Of a DNA stretch of 64,000 nucleotides, positions 47,810 through 56,063 are shown piece by piece. Position 1 is the stretch's first letter, and each line of letters starts with the position of its first letter. The stretch is from Dyella sp. C9 (GTDB lineage: Bacteria; Pseudomonadota; Gammaproteobacteria; Xanthomonadales; Rhodanobacteraceae): assembly GCF_003332825.1 (NCBI RefSeq), contig NZ_QIRF01000001.1, positions 186,001 to 250,000 of the forward strand, read 5' to 3'. Both the position numbers and the translations under genes were made by a program. Under the pieces are notes generated by a model that saw only the letters and a program-made list of their open reading frames with translations, did not search any database and was not told the origin of the DNA.

Positions 47810-48469
47810 TCACATGGATTCAACGCCGATCTGCTCGCGCTCGAAGGTCTCGAGCCGGCGCCAGCGGTTGACGATGGTGCAGAACAGTTCGGCTGTGCGC
47901 TCGGCGTCATAGATGGCCGAGTGGGCCTCGCGCGTATCAAAGGCCATGCCGGCTGCCTGCACGGCCTTGCTCAGTACGGTCTGGCCAAAGGCCAGGCCGC
48001 TCAGCGTGGCGGTGTCAAAGCAGCTGAAGGGGTGGAACGGGTTGCGCTTGTGCCCCACGCGGCGCACCGCGGCGTTGAGGAAACCCAGGTCGAAGGCCGC
48101 GTTGTGGCCCACCAGGATCGCCCGCTGGCAGTCCATGTCGCGCATGGCATCGCGGATCGGCTTGAACACATGGTCCAGCGCCAGGCGCTCGTCCAGCGCC
48201 CCGCGCAGTGGGTTGTCCGGGTCGATGCCGGTGATTTCCAGGGCGCGCGGGTCGATGTTGGCGCCGGGGAAGGGCTCCACGTGGGCCGCTACGGCCGGCA
48301 TCGGCTGCAGGTAGCCCTCGGGTGTCATACGCAATATGACGGCGGCGATTTCCAATAGCGCGTCGCGCTCGGCGTCGAAGCCACCGGTTTCCACGTCCAC
48401 GATCACCGGCAGGAAGCCGCGAAACCGCTCAGCCATGCGGCCGGCCATGCTGTTGCAGAGGTTCTCCAT
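47810..48469 (-). CDS. rnt: Ribonuclease T
   Basis: DEDD exoribonuclease trimming tRNA and other stable RNA 3' ends. The 219 residues contain [20 protein letters not shown] (motif I Asp-Glu), [13 protein letters not shown] (motif II) and [14 protein letters not shown] (motif III with the H and D). The start [19 protein letters not shown] lacks the first residues of E. coli RNase T but fits Xanthomonadales homologues. Its 3' end faces the pstS promoter region. Confidence 0.95.
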   Translation of the reverse strand: MENLCNSMAGRMAERFRGFLPVIVDVETGGFDAERDALLEIAAVILRMTPEGYLQPMPAVAAHVEPFPGANIDPRALEITGIDPDNPLRGALDERLALDHVFKPIRDAMRDMDCQRAILVGHNAAFDLGFLNAAVRRVGHKRNPFHPFSCFDTATLSGLAFGQTVLSKAVQAAGMAFDTREAHSAIYDAERTAELFCTIVNRWRRLETFEREQIGVESM

Positions 48470-48555
48470 GCGCTAAGCATATCAGCCGGCGCATGACAGC
48501 CGTGGCTGGGGCGCCTGTGTCGGTTTGGGGACGTGCGCGGGCGAATGTCTTCGTT

Positions 48556-48573
48556 CTGTCACATAACGTCCAT
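48556..48573 (+). promoter_or_regulatory. Pho-box-like site before the porin gene
   Basis: CTGTCACATAACGTCCAT: a good first half CTGTCAC, four-base spacer, and a weaker CGTCCAT second half. Located 116 bp before the porin start, beside the pst operon. Weak second half, so only suggestive. Confidence 0.4.
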
Positions 48574-48688
48574 CTAACGGTAAACCCCTGAGCCCATCCT
48601 CCGCACCGATCGTGCTTGGACAGCCAGAGATCGAAGGGGATCAAAGGGGGCGGTCCAGGTGGTTCCTACCTACTTGCGGAGAATATCC

Positions 48689-50314
48689 ATGCGTTCCAAG
48701 TTGCTTGCGGTAGCCGTCGCTGCCGCATTGGGCGTTACCAGCTTTCACGTGATGGCCGACCCGGCTCCGGCCCAGTCGTCCAAGAACAGCACGCAGTCGG
48801 CTCAGACCGCCGAGATCGAAGCGCTGAAGGCTCAGCTCCAGGCTCTGCAGGCCAAGGTGGCCGAGCTCGAGCAGCGCACGGATGCGCAGTCTGACATCAA
48901 CGTCTCCACCGGCCAGGCCGTGGAGCAGGTGCAGAAGCAGGTCGCTGCCACCGATGCGCAGGTCAAGAAGTCGTCCGACAAGATCGCCTACAAGGGCGTG
49001 AACATCACGCTCGGCGGCTTCCTCGCCGCTGAATCGATCTACCGCTCGGCCCAGGAAGGCGCGGACATCGCCTCCAACTACAGCGCGATCCCGTACAAGA
49101 ACGTGCAGACCGCTCACATGAGCGAGTTCCGCATGAGTGCCCGCCAGAGCCGCCTGTCGGCCCTCGCCCAGGGTGACGTGAGCCCGGATACGCATCTGGC
49201 CGGCTACATCGAAATGGACTTCCTGGGCGGCGCCCAGACCGCGAACTCGAACGAGAGCAACTCGTTCAACCCGCGCATCCGCAACGTCTACATGACCTCC
49301 GACTGGGACAACTCGGGCCTGCACCTGCTGGCCGGCCAGAACTGGTCGCTGCTGACGCTCAACAGCAAGGGCATCATGCCGCGCACCGAGCTGACCCCGC
49401 CGCAGATCGACGCCCAGTACATTCCGGGCTTCACCTGGGCCCGTCAGGCGCAGATCCGCCTGGTCAAGGATTGGGACAAGACCTACTGGCTGGGTATCTC
49501 GATCGAGAACCCGCAGACCACGTTCTACAGCAGCCCGAACCAGGCCAAGGCGCCGGTGCAGCAGACTGCGTACAACATCACCGCTGGCTCGGGCTACGAC
49601 TCGGCCAACACGCTGTCGCTGAACCACATCCCCGACGTGGTCGTGAAGTTCGCGGCTGACCCGGGCTATGGCCACTACGAAGTGTTCGGCCTGGGCCGTT
49701 CGTTCTACAACCGCTACGCCACCAATGGTTCGTACTCGAACCACGACACCTGGGGCGGTGGCTGGGGCTTCGGCGCAGTCCTGCCGCTCATCGACAAGGT
49801 GCTGGACTGGCAGATCTCCGGCATGGAAGGCAAGGGCATCGGCCGTTACGGCAGCGCCCAGCTCTCCGACGTGACCTTCAGCCCGAACGGCAACATCGCT
49901 CCGATCAAGGAGAACATGCTGCTGACCGGTCTGACCTGGCATGCCAACGCCGACGTCGACGTCTACCTGTTCGGCGGCCGCGAGTCCGACAGCAAGAAGG
50001 ACTTCGATGTCAACGGCCTGGCCCTGGGCTACGGCAACCCGGCCTACAACAACAGCGGTTGCGACACTGTGGGTGCGGCTGCCGCCACCTGCGTGGGCAA
50101 CGCCAAGGACATCTGGCAGGGTACGGCTGGTTTCTGGTGGAAGTTCTACCAGGGCAAGTTTGGTCGCATGCAGTTCGGTGCGCAGTACTCGCACACCGAG
50201 AAGGAAGCCTTCGCCGGCCAGGGTTACGTCAACGGCGTGCTGGTCAACGGCGCAGCTTCGCCGAAGGCCAAGGAAGACATGTTCTTCACCTCCTTCCGCT
50301 ACTACCCGTTCTAA
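48689..50314 (+). CDS. Outer-membrane porin with N-terminal coiled coil
   Basis: A 541-residue exported protein with signal peptide ending FHVMA, then a long heptad-rich helix (about residues 38-95, ALKAQLQALQAKVAELEQRT) that probably anchors a trimer, then a beta-barrel from GVNITLGGFLAAESIYR to a C-terminal YYPF, a Phe-ended porin signature. Alternating Gly/Asp/Asn loops and GLxLLAGQNWSLLTLNSK are barrel-like. It is close to the pst operon and has a Pho-box-like site, so phosphate or polyphosphate uptake is possible; the sequence does not prove selectivity. GGAGA lies before the ATG at 48689. Confidence 0.85.
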   Translation: MRSKLLAVAVAAALGVTSFHVMADPAPAQSSKNSTQSAQTAEIEALKAQLQALQAKVAELEQRTDAQSDINVSTGQAVEQVQKQVAATDAQVKKSSDKIAYKGVNITLGGFLAAESIYRSAQEGADIASNYSAIPYKNVQTAHMSEFRMSARQSRLSALAQGDVSPDTHLAGYIEMDFLGGAQTANSNESNSFNPRIRNVYMTSDWDNSGLHLLAGQNWSLLTLNSKGIMPRTELTPPQIDAQYIPGFTWARQAQIRLVKDWDKTYWLGISIENPQTTFYSSPNQAKAPVQQTAYNITAGSGYDSANTLSLNHIPDVVVKFAADPGYGHYEVFGLGRSFYNRYATNGSYSNHDTWGGGWGFGAVLPLIDKVLDWQISGMEGKGIGRYGSAQLSDVTFSPNGNIAPIKENMLLTGLTWHANADVDVYLFGGRESDSKKDFDVNGLALGYGNPAYNNSGCDTVGAAAATCVGNAKDIWQGTAGFWWKFYQGKFGRMQFGAQYSHTEKEAFAGQGYVNGVLVNGAASPKAKEDMFFTSFRYYPF

Positions 50315-50363
50315 TCGGCGGTACGGCACGACTATCGCAAGGGAGTTCGACCCACGGATGGAG

Positions 50364-50396
50364 AAGCGGCGGGCCTTGGCCCGCCGCTTTGTTTTT
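50364..50396 (+). terminator. Intrinsic terminator of the porin gene
   Basis: A 12-bp stem AAGCGGCGGGCC / GGCCCGCCGCTT around TT, followed by TGTTTTT. Its core GGCGGGCCTTGGCCCGCC also occurs in the hairpin at 62157-62188. Confidence 0.9.
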
Positions 50397-50515
50397 GTGG
50401 CGAGGCGCATGCGAAAGATGGATGGCTAAACGCCACCTGACCCTGATTGATGCAAGTGCACAAAAATCATCGCAAAGACTTGCGGCTCGTGGTGGGTTTC
50501 CGATAGTTTCTACGC

Positions 50516-50866
50516 ATGACTTCGCGTCTTCGCCATTCCCCTTTCGCCGTTTTCCTGGCGTGCCTGTTCGGCCTGCTGTTGCTGGTCGGCGCGCCGGTGC
50601 GTCCGGCCAAGGCGGCGCCTGCCGGCGACAGCGGCAAGGCGGTGGCGACCCTGGTGCTGGCCGACGACGTGGCCGACACCGATGCCGATCGTGACGGCAA
50701 GTGCTCGTTCGACGACAACACCAGCGGCGGCATGGATGACATCCTTCATCCGTTCGACGTCGCCCACCTGTGGGCTCCCATGCCCAGCCAGGCCCCCGTG
50801 TCAGGCTCCTACGACGTAGGCCTGCACGACCCCGCGCGGCTGCTGCGCCCGCCCGAAGCCGCCTGA
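50516..50866 (+). CDS. Small secreted protein with EF-hand-like acidic loop
   Basis: A 116-residue protein with a signal peptide (about residues 9-34, ending PAKAAPA) and a mature part holding an acidic run DTDADRDGKCSFDD, whose DxDxDG spacing resembles an EF-hand or thrombospondin-type-3 calcium loop. I recognise no family. The tail is Pro-rich. Upstream of the carbonic anhydrase/SulP pair by 210 nt, whose spacer I cannot assign. Probably a periplasmic or surface protein; function unknown. Confidence 0.6.
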   Translation: MTSRLRHSPFAVFLACLFGLLLLVGAPVRPAKAAPAGDSGKAVATLVLADDVADTDADRDGKCSFDDNTSGGMDDILHPFDVAHLWAPMPSQAPVSGSYDVGLHDPARLLRPPEAA

Positions 50867-51076
50867 TCCGCGACCGCTGACGCGGTTCGCCCGTTCGGGT
50901 GCGCGCGCCATCGCGTGCCACCCCTGATGGCCATCCCCGAGACCTGAAACGCCAACGGCGCGCATGTCGCGTGCCTGCGGCCGGCGCTGGCCATCCCCGT
51001 TTCCCATTCCATCGACGCTCTTGCCCGGTGCGCTGCGCCGTGGGCGTCGTACCCCACTTTTGTCTGGAGTATTCGC

Positions 51077-51760
51077 ATGAAGCGTTTGATCGAAGGTTTC
51101 GAGCAGTTCCGCAACGAAGTTTTCCCCACCCAGCGCGAGCTGTTCGGCAAGCTGGCCAAGGGCCAGAGCCCGAGCACCATGTTCATCACCTGCGCCGATT
51201 CGCGCGTGATGCCAGAGATGATGTTTTGCTCCCAGCCCGGCGAGCTGTTCGTATATCGCAACATCGGCAACATCGTGCCGCCGTACGCGCAGCATGTGAG
51301 CGGCGTGGTCGCGGCGATCGAGTACGCGGTGAAGGTGCTCAAGGTGCGCCACATCGTGATCTGCGGCCATTCCGACTGCGGCGCGATGAAGGCATTGCAG
51401 TATCCGGAGCTGGTGCAGGACATGCCGTCGGTGGCCGCGTGGATGAAGCATGCGGACGTGGCGCGCTACGTGGTGCAGCAGCACGGCGCCGGCATGGACC
51501 CTCTCGAGGCGTTGCGCTGCCTTACCGAGGAGAACGTGGTCGGGCAGCTGGAGCACCTGCGCACGCTGCCGGCGGTCGCCGCGGCGCTGGCTACCGGTCA
51601 GCTCAGCATCCATGGCTGGGTGTATGACATCGCGCACGCGGAGCTGAGGGCGTTCGATGCGCAGGAAGGGCGCTTCGTGCTGATCGAGCCGGGCAAGGGC
51701 CGGGTGCCTGAGGCTACGCCGCACGCGCGCTTCTCCATGCCCACGGCGTCGGCTGCCTGA
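51077..51760 (+). CDS. Beta-class carbonic anhydrase (cytosolic type)
   Basis: Interconverts CO2 and bicarbonate. The 227 residues have no leader and keep the zinc ligands Cys39 and Asp41 with Arg43 (CADSR), then His98 and Cys101 in GHSDCGAMK, as in the E. coli Can group. RNIGNIVPPY is the usual substrate-side loop. The next gene, a SulP transporter, starts 11 nt later; the pair suggests a bicarbonate uptake or supply unit. TGTCTGGAGTATTCGC before the ATG includes GGAG. Confidence 0.95.
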   Translation: MKRLIEGFEQFRNEVFPTQRELFGKLAKGQSPSTMFITCADSRVMPEMMFCSQPGELFVYRNIGNIVPPYAQHVSGVVAAIEYAVKVLKVRHIVICGHSDCGAMKALQYPELVQDMPSVAAWMKHADVARYVVQQHGAGMDPLEALRCLTEENVVGQLEHLRTLPAVAAALATGQLSIHGWVYDIAHAELRAFDAQEGRFVLIEPGKGRVPEATPHARFSMPTASAA

Positions 51761-51771
51761 GGATCGCCGTC

Positions 51772-53286
51772 GTGATGAACCGTTATTTCTCGCAGGGTCT
51801 GTTTGGACGCGACCTGCTGGGTTCCATCGTGGTGTTCCTGGTGGCGTTGCCCTTGTGCATGGGTATCGCCATCGCGTCGGGCATGCCGCCGGCCGCCGGT
51901 CTGATCAGCGGCATCATCGGCGGCATCGTGGTCGGCACGATCGCCGGCTCACCGCTCCAGGTCAGCGGCCCCGCCGCTGGCCTGGCAGTGCTGGTGTTCG
52001 AGCTGGTGCGCCAGCATGGCGTGGCCGCACTGGGGCCGGTGGTGCTGTTGGCCGGCCTGATCCAGATCGCGGCGGGCTTGTGCCGCGTCGGCGTGTGGTT
52101 CCGCATGTGCTCGCCGGCCGTGGTGGCCGGCATGCTCTCGGGGATTGGCGTGCTGATCGTCGCCTCGCAGCTGCACGTGTTGATCGATGCCGTGCCCAAG
52201 GCTCGTGGCCTGGAGAACTTCGCCGCGCTGCCGGGTGCCGTGATCGACATGCTGCAGGGTGAAGTGGGCAGCCTTGCCGCGCTGGGCGTGGGTGCCGGCA
52301 CCATTGCCATCATGCTGGGCTGGGAAAAGCTGCGTCCGGCCAAGCTGCGTTTCGTGCCTGGCGCGCTGCTCGCCGTGGTCGCGCTGACGGCGACCGTGCA
52401 GCTGATGGACCTGTCGGTAAAGAAGGTGGACGTGCCGTCCAACCTGATGGCCGCGGTGTCGATGCCGAGCTGGAGCAGCCTGTCCGGTTTGCTGGAGCCT
52501 TCGCTGCTGATCGCCGCGCTGACCTTCGCCTTCATCGCCAGTGCCGAGACGCTGCTGTCCGCCGCCGCGGTGGATCGCATGCACGACGGCGTGCGCACGC
52601 AGTACGACCGCGAGCTGACCGCGCAGGGCGTGGGCAATCTGCTGTGCGGCCTGCTGGGTGCGTTGCCGATGACCGGCGTGATCGTGCGCAGTGCCGCGAA
52701 CGTGCAGGCGGGCTCGGCCACGCGCATGGCCGCCATCATGCACGGCGCGTGGCTGCTGGTGTTCGCTTCGCTGCTGCCGTGGCTGATGCGCATGACGCCG
52801 GTGGCGTGCCTGGCCGGTATCCTGGTTTTCACCGGCATCAAGATGGTGAACTTCAAACAGGTGAAGGCACTGGCCCAGTATGGCAAGGGCACGGCATGGA
52901 TCTACGTGGCCACCACGGTGGCAATCGTGGCTACCGACCTGCTGGCCGGTGTGCTGGTGGGCTTCGCGCTGTCGCTGTTCCGCCTGGCGCTGCATTCGGC
53001 GCGACTGAAGGTGGGCCTGGATCACCACGATGAACCGGGTTCGGCTTCGCTGCGGCTGGAAGGTTCGGCCACCTTCCTGCGCGTACCGTCAGTGGCGCGC
53101 ACGCTGGAGCGCGTGCCGCCGAACACGCGCCTGCAGTTGGTGGTGGATCGCTTGCATCACGTCGACCAGGCGTGCCTGGAATTGCTACGCGAATGGGGGC
53201 GTAATGCCTCGGCGCGTGGCTGCGAGCTGGTGGTGGACTGGCAGCAGCTCAACCAGCGCGTGGAAGGCGTGCGTCGGGCCGCCTAG
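51772..53286 (+). CDS. SulP family anion transporter, probably bicarbonate
   Basis: A 504-residue membrane transporter with about 10-12 transmembrane segments and a C-terminal STAS-like domain (about 420-500, LRLEGSATFLRVPSV...LVVDRLHHVDQACLELL). LGSIVVFLVALPLCMGIAIASGMPPAAGL and SGPAAGLAVLVFELV match the conserved first segments of SulP proteins. Members carry sulfate, bicarbonate, dicarboxylates and other anions; the tight link to a carbonic anhydrase favours bicarbonate, as in BicA and similar carbon-concentrating loci. The GTG at 51772 or ATG at 51775 is used; GAGGA lies 8 or 11 nt upstream respectively. Confidence 0.9.
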   Translation: MMNRYFSQGLFGRDLLGSIVVFLVALPLCMGIAIASGMPPAAGLISGIIGGIVVGTIAGSPLQVSGPAAGLAVLVFELVRQHGVAALGPVVLLAGLIQIAAGLCRVGVWFRMCSPAVVAGMLSGIGVLIVASQLHVLIDAVPKARGLENFAALPGAVIDMLQGEVGSLAALGVGAGTIAIMLGWEKLRPAKLRFVPGALLAVVALTATVQLMDLSVKKVDVPSNLMAAVSMPSWSSLSGLLEPSLLIAALTFAFIASAETLLSAAAVDRMHDGVRTQYDRELTAQGVGNLLCGLLGALPMTGVIVRSAANVQAGSATRMAAIMHGAWLLVFASLLPWLMRMTPVACLAGILVFTGIKMVNFKQVKALAQYGKGTAWIYVATTVAIVATDLLAGVLVGFALSLFRLALHSARLKVGLDHHDEPGSASLRLEGSATFLRVPSVARTLERVPPNTRLQLVVDRLHHVDQACLELLREWGRNASARGCELVVDWQQLNQRVEGVRRAA

Positions 53287-53303
53287 GAAGGCAGCCCGTC
53301 ATA

Positions 53304-53350
53304 GGAACCTGCCCGCTTCCCCTCCCCCTCTCTCTGGGCGGGCAGGTTCC
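53304..53350. terminator. Inverted repeat between sulP and the efflux operon
   Basis: Perfect 13-bp arms GGAACCTGCCCGC / GCGGGCAGGTTCC separated by a pyrimidine-rich 21-nt loop, between two convergent genes. It can form a hairpin in either direction, but neither side has a strong T-run. Confidence 0.55.
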
Positions 53351-53392
53351 ACAAGGCCCCCGGGCGGATGCGACAGCTGTAGGTCTGTCGCG

Positions 53393-54877
53393 TCAGCGGG
53401 CCCGGGATGTGCTGCCGGTCGCCGCGATGTCGGCGGCCGGCAGCTGCGCAGTATCCCAACCACCACCCAAGGCGCGGATCAGGTCCACGCTGGCCTGCAG
53501 CCGACGGGTGCGCACCTGTTCGGCGTTGCGCTCGGCCTGCAGTTCGGCGGTCTGCGCCGTGACCACGTCGAGATAGTTCACCGCGCCTTCGCGGTAGCGG
53601 TTGGTGGCGATGGTCTGCGAGTCGCGTGCGGCGCTGGCGGCATCGTCTTCCTGGTGTGCTTCCTTGCCCAGTTGCTGCAGTAGGGTAAGGTTGTCTTCCA
53701 CCTGCTGGAACGCGCCGAGCACCACGCCGCGATACTCGCCTGCAGCGGCATCCAGGTTGGCTTGTGCCGCCGCCACCTTGGATCGGCGCAGGCCACCATC
53801 GAACAGCGTCATGGCCAGATCCGGACCGAGCGCCCAGTAGCGATTGCCCGCGCTCATCAGGCTGCCCATGCCGGTGTCCTGCCAGCCGAACGCGGCAGCC
53901 AGGCTCAGGCGCGGAAAGAACGCGGCGCGCGCCACGCCGATTTCGGCATTGGCGGCAAACACGCGGCGTTCCGCGGCGGCGATGTCGGGGCGGCGTTCGA
54001 GCAGCTGCGAAGGCACGCCGAGTGGTATGGCCGGCACTACGATCGGCGTGTTGTCCAGTGGCAGCGAGAAGCTCGACGCCGGCACGCCCACCACGCTGGC
54101 GATGGCATGTTCGGTGAGCGCACGCTGCGCTTCCACTTCGGACACCTGGGCCTGCGCATCGGAAAGCTGGTTCTTGGCGCGCGCCACGTCCAGTCCCGAG
54201 GCGATGCCACCCTCGAAGCGGCGCTGGGTCAGATCCAGTCCCTGCTGATAGGCATCGAGGGTGTCCTTGAGGATGCGCTCCTGCACGTCGTAGCCGCGCA
54301 GGCGGATATACAGGTCGGCCAGCTGTGCCTCCAGGCTCAGCTTCACCGAGGCGAGGTCGCCGGAGGCCGCAGCGGCCTCGGCCTTGCCGGCGGCCACTTC
54401 GTTGCGCACGCGGCCCCACAGGTCCAGCTCGTAGCTGGCGCCGAAGCCAAGCGTGTTGGCCGAGTATTCATTGGGCTGGTTGCTGCCGCGCAACGGGCGA
54501 TTGTTGGACTGGCGATTGCGCGAGGTGTTGGCATCCACGCCCAGTTGCGGGTATTCGCTGGAGCGCAGCTCGCCGACGATGGCACGCGCCGCGTCATAAC
54601 GCGCCAGCGCCACCGCCAGCGACGGATTGGCGTGGTCGAGCTGGTCTTCCAGCCGGTCCAGCGTGGCGTCGCGATAGACCGACCACCACGCACCGCGATC
54701 GGCGGTATCGGCCGGATGTGCCGGTGACCACAGGCCGTCGGAGGTCTGGCCTGCATAGGCTTGCGGCAGCGGACCCACGTCGGGTTTCTTGTAGGTGGGG
54801 GCGAGCGAGCAGGCCGGCAGCACGGCTACCAGGGCCAGCGGCAGCAGGCGGCGCAGCAGCGAAAGTGATTGGTTCAT
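53393..54877 (-). CDS. RND efflux outer-membrane channel lipoprotein (OprM/NodT type)
   Basis: The 494-residue outer-membrane factor makes the exit duct of the tripartite pump. A signal peptide ends at the lipobox LPACS (Cys at about residue 23), then PTYKKPDVGPLP, a paired repeat of helix-rich halves and barrel strands, with GFGASYELDLWGRV and VPSQLLERRPDIAAAER as family marks. Start at 54877 follows AGGAGTAG. Last gene of the adaptor-pump-channel operon read on the minus strand. Confidence 0.93.
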   Translation of the reverse strand: MNQSLSLLRRLLPLALVAVLPACSLAPTYKKPDVGPLPQAYAGQTSDGLWSPAHPADTADRGAWWSVYRDATLDRLEDQLDHANPSLAVALARYDAARAIVGELRSSEYPQLGVDANTSRNRQSNNRPLRGSNQPNEYSANTLGFGASYELDLWGRVRNEVAAGKAEAAAASGDLASVKLSLEAQLADLYIRLRGYDVQERILKDTLDAYQQGLDLTQRRFEGGIASGLDVARAKNQLSDAQAQVSEVEAQRALTEHAIASVVGVPASSFSLPLDNTPIVVPAIPLGVPSQLLERRPDIAAAERRVFAANAEIGVARAAFFPRLSLAAAFGWQDTGMGSLMSAGNRYWALGPDLAMTLFDGGLRRSKVAAAQANLDAAAGEYRGVVLGAFQQVEDNLTLLQQLGKEAHQEDDAASAARDSQTIATNRYREGAVNYLDVVTAQTAELQAERNAEQVRTRRLQASVDLIRALGGGWDTAQLPAADIAATGSTSRAR

Positions 54878-54881
54878 GGCG

Positions 54882-56063
54882 CTACTCCTGCTTCGCGGCG
54901 CTGTCGCCGGTGGCGTTGGCCACCTGCACGCGATCACCCTGCATCAGCGAATCGGGCGGGTGGTTGATGATGCGGTCGCCGGGCTGCAGGCCCTGGTCGA
55001 TCTGCAGGCGGTCACCGAGATCGAGCGCGATGTGCACGTTGCGCAGCTCGGCCTTGCCGTCGGCGCCGAGCACGGCCACCTGCGGGCCCTGCGCGCGGAA
55101 GATCAGCACGGTGGCCGGCACCGTCATGGTGTGGCTGTTGTCGGCCATCGGCAGATGCACTTCGGCATACGCGCCCGGCAGCAGGTCGCCCTTGGGGTTG
55201 GCTACCTCGAACTGCGCGAGCAGGGCGCCCGAGGCCTGGTTCACCGCGCCGGAGTTGCCGATCAGCTGGCCGGTGAACTGCTCGCCCGGGTGATCGGGCA
55301 CGTCCAGCTTCACCGTCATGCCGGGGCGGATGGCATCGGCGTAGCCCTGAGGCACTTCCACATACAGGCGCATGCGCGTGGTGTCGGACACCGTGAACAA
55401 GGGTTGGCTGCTGTCGTTGTTGGCGCTGATCAGGTCGCCGATGTCGGTGTTGCGCGCGGTCACCGTGCCGGCGAACGGCGCGGTGACATGCTTGAAGCCT
55501 TCCATGGCGGCGATGCGGTCCACGTTGGCCTGTGCCGCCAGCACGTTGGCCTGCGCGGCTTCCGCCTCGCCGGCCTTTTCGTCGGCCTCCTGCTTGGACA
55601 CCGAGTTCGAGGTGAGCAGGTTCTGCCAGCGCTTGTTGGTGAGCACCGCGAGCTTGGCGGTGGCCTGCGCGCGGGCGAGGTCGGCCTTGGCCTGCTCGAA
55701 CTGCTGGTCCAGTTCCGGTGTGTCGATTTCGGCCAATGATTCACCGGCGGTGACCTGGCTGCCGATATCGCGGCTCCAGCTCTTGAGGTAGCCGCTGACC
55801 CGCGCGTGGATCGGCGCACTGATCCACGCATCCAGATGGCCGGGCAGGGTCATGGCCTGCTGGCTGGCGCCGGTTTCCGGCGTCACCAGCTGCACCGTGG
55901 GCAAGATCTGCGCATCGGTCCACTTCACCACGCGGTGATAGTCGTAGGCACGCACGGCGACGCCGGCGATGGTGGCGAGGACGGCCACGACGAGCCCGAT
56001 GCGCACGGCACGGCCGAGCTTGGGCGGGCGCTGCGGCGTGGCGATGGGGGCGTCATGCGACAT
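54882..56063 (-). CDS. RND efflux periplasmic adaptor
   Basis: Membrane-fusion protein linking pump and channel. The 393 residues begin with a transmembrane anchor (about 22-40, IGLVVAVLATIAGVAVRAY), then a lipoyl-like half-motif DAWISAPIHARVSGYLKSW, a coiled-coil hairpin (about 115-190, rich in Ala, Gln and Glu) and the second lipoyl half FKHVTAPFAGTVTARN. A GGAGA site supports the ATG at 56063; a TTG at 56078 is possible. It overlaps the end of the pump gene by 11 nt. Confidence 0.93.
   Translation of the reverse strand: MSHDAPIATPQRPPKLGRAVRIGLVVAVLATIAGVAVRAYDYHRVVKWTDAQILPTVQLVTPETGASQQAMTLPGHLDAWISAPIHARVSGYLKSWSRDIGSQVTAGESLAEIDTPELDQQFEQAKADLARAQATAKLAVLTNKRWQNLLTSNSVSKQEADEKAGEAEAAQANVLAAQANVDRIAAMEGFKHVTAPFAGTVTARNTDIGDLISANNDSSQPLFTVSDTTRMRLYVEVPQGYADAIRPGMTVKLDVPDHPGEQFTGQLIGNSGAVNQASGALLAQFEVANPKGDLLPGAYAEVHLPMADNSHTMTVPATVLIFRAQGPQVAVLGADGKAELRNVHIALDLGDRLQIDQGLQPGDRIINHPPDSLMQGDRVQVANATGDSAAKQE

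Noticed and set aside
48659..48688. Earlier start of the porin
   Set aside because: GGAGA precedes the ATG at 48689, and that start gives a clean signal peptide.
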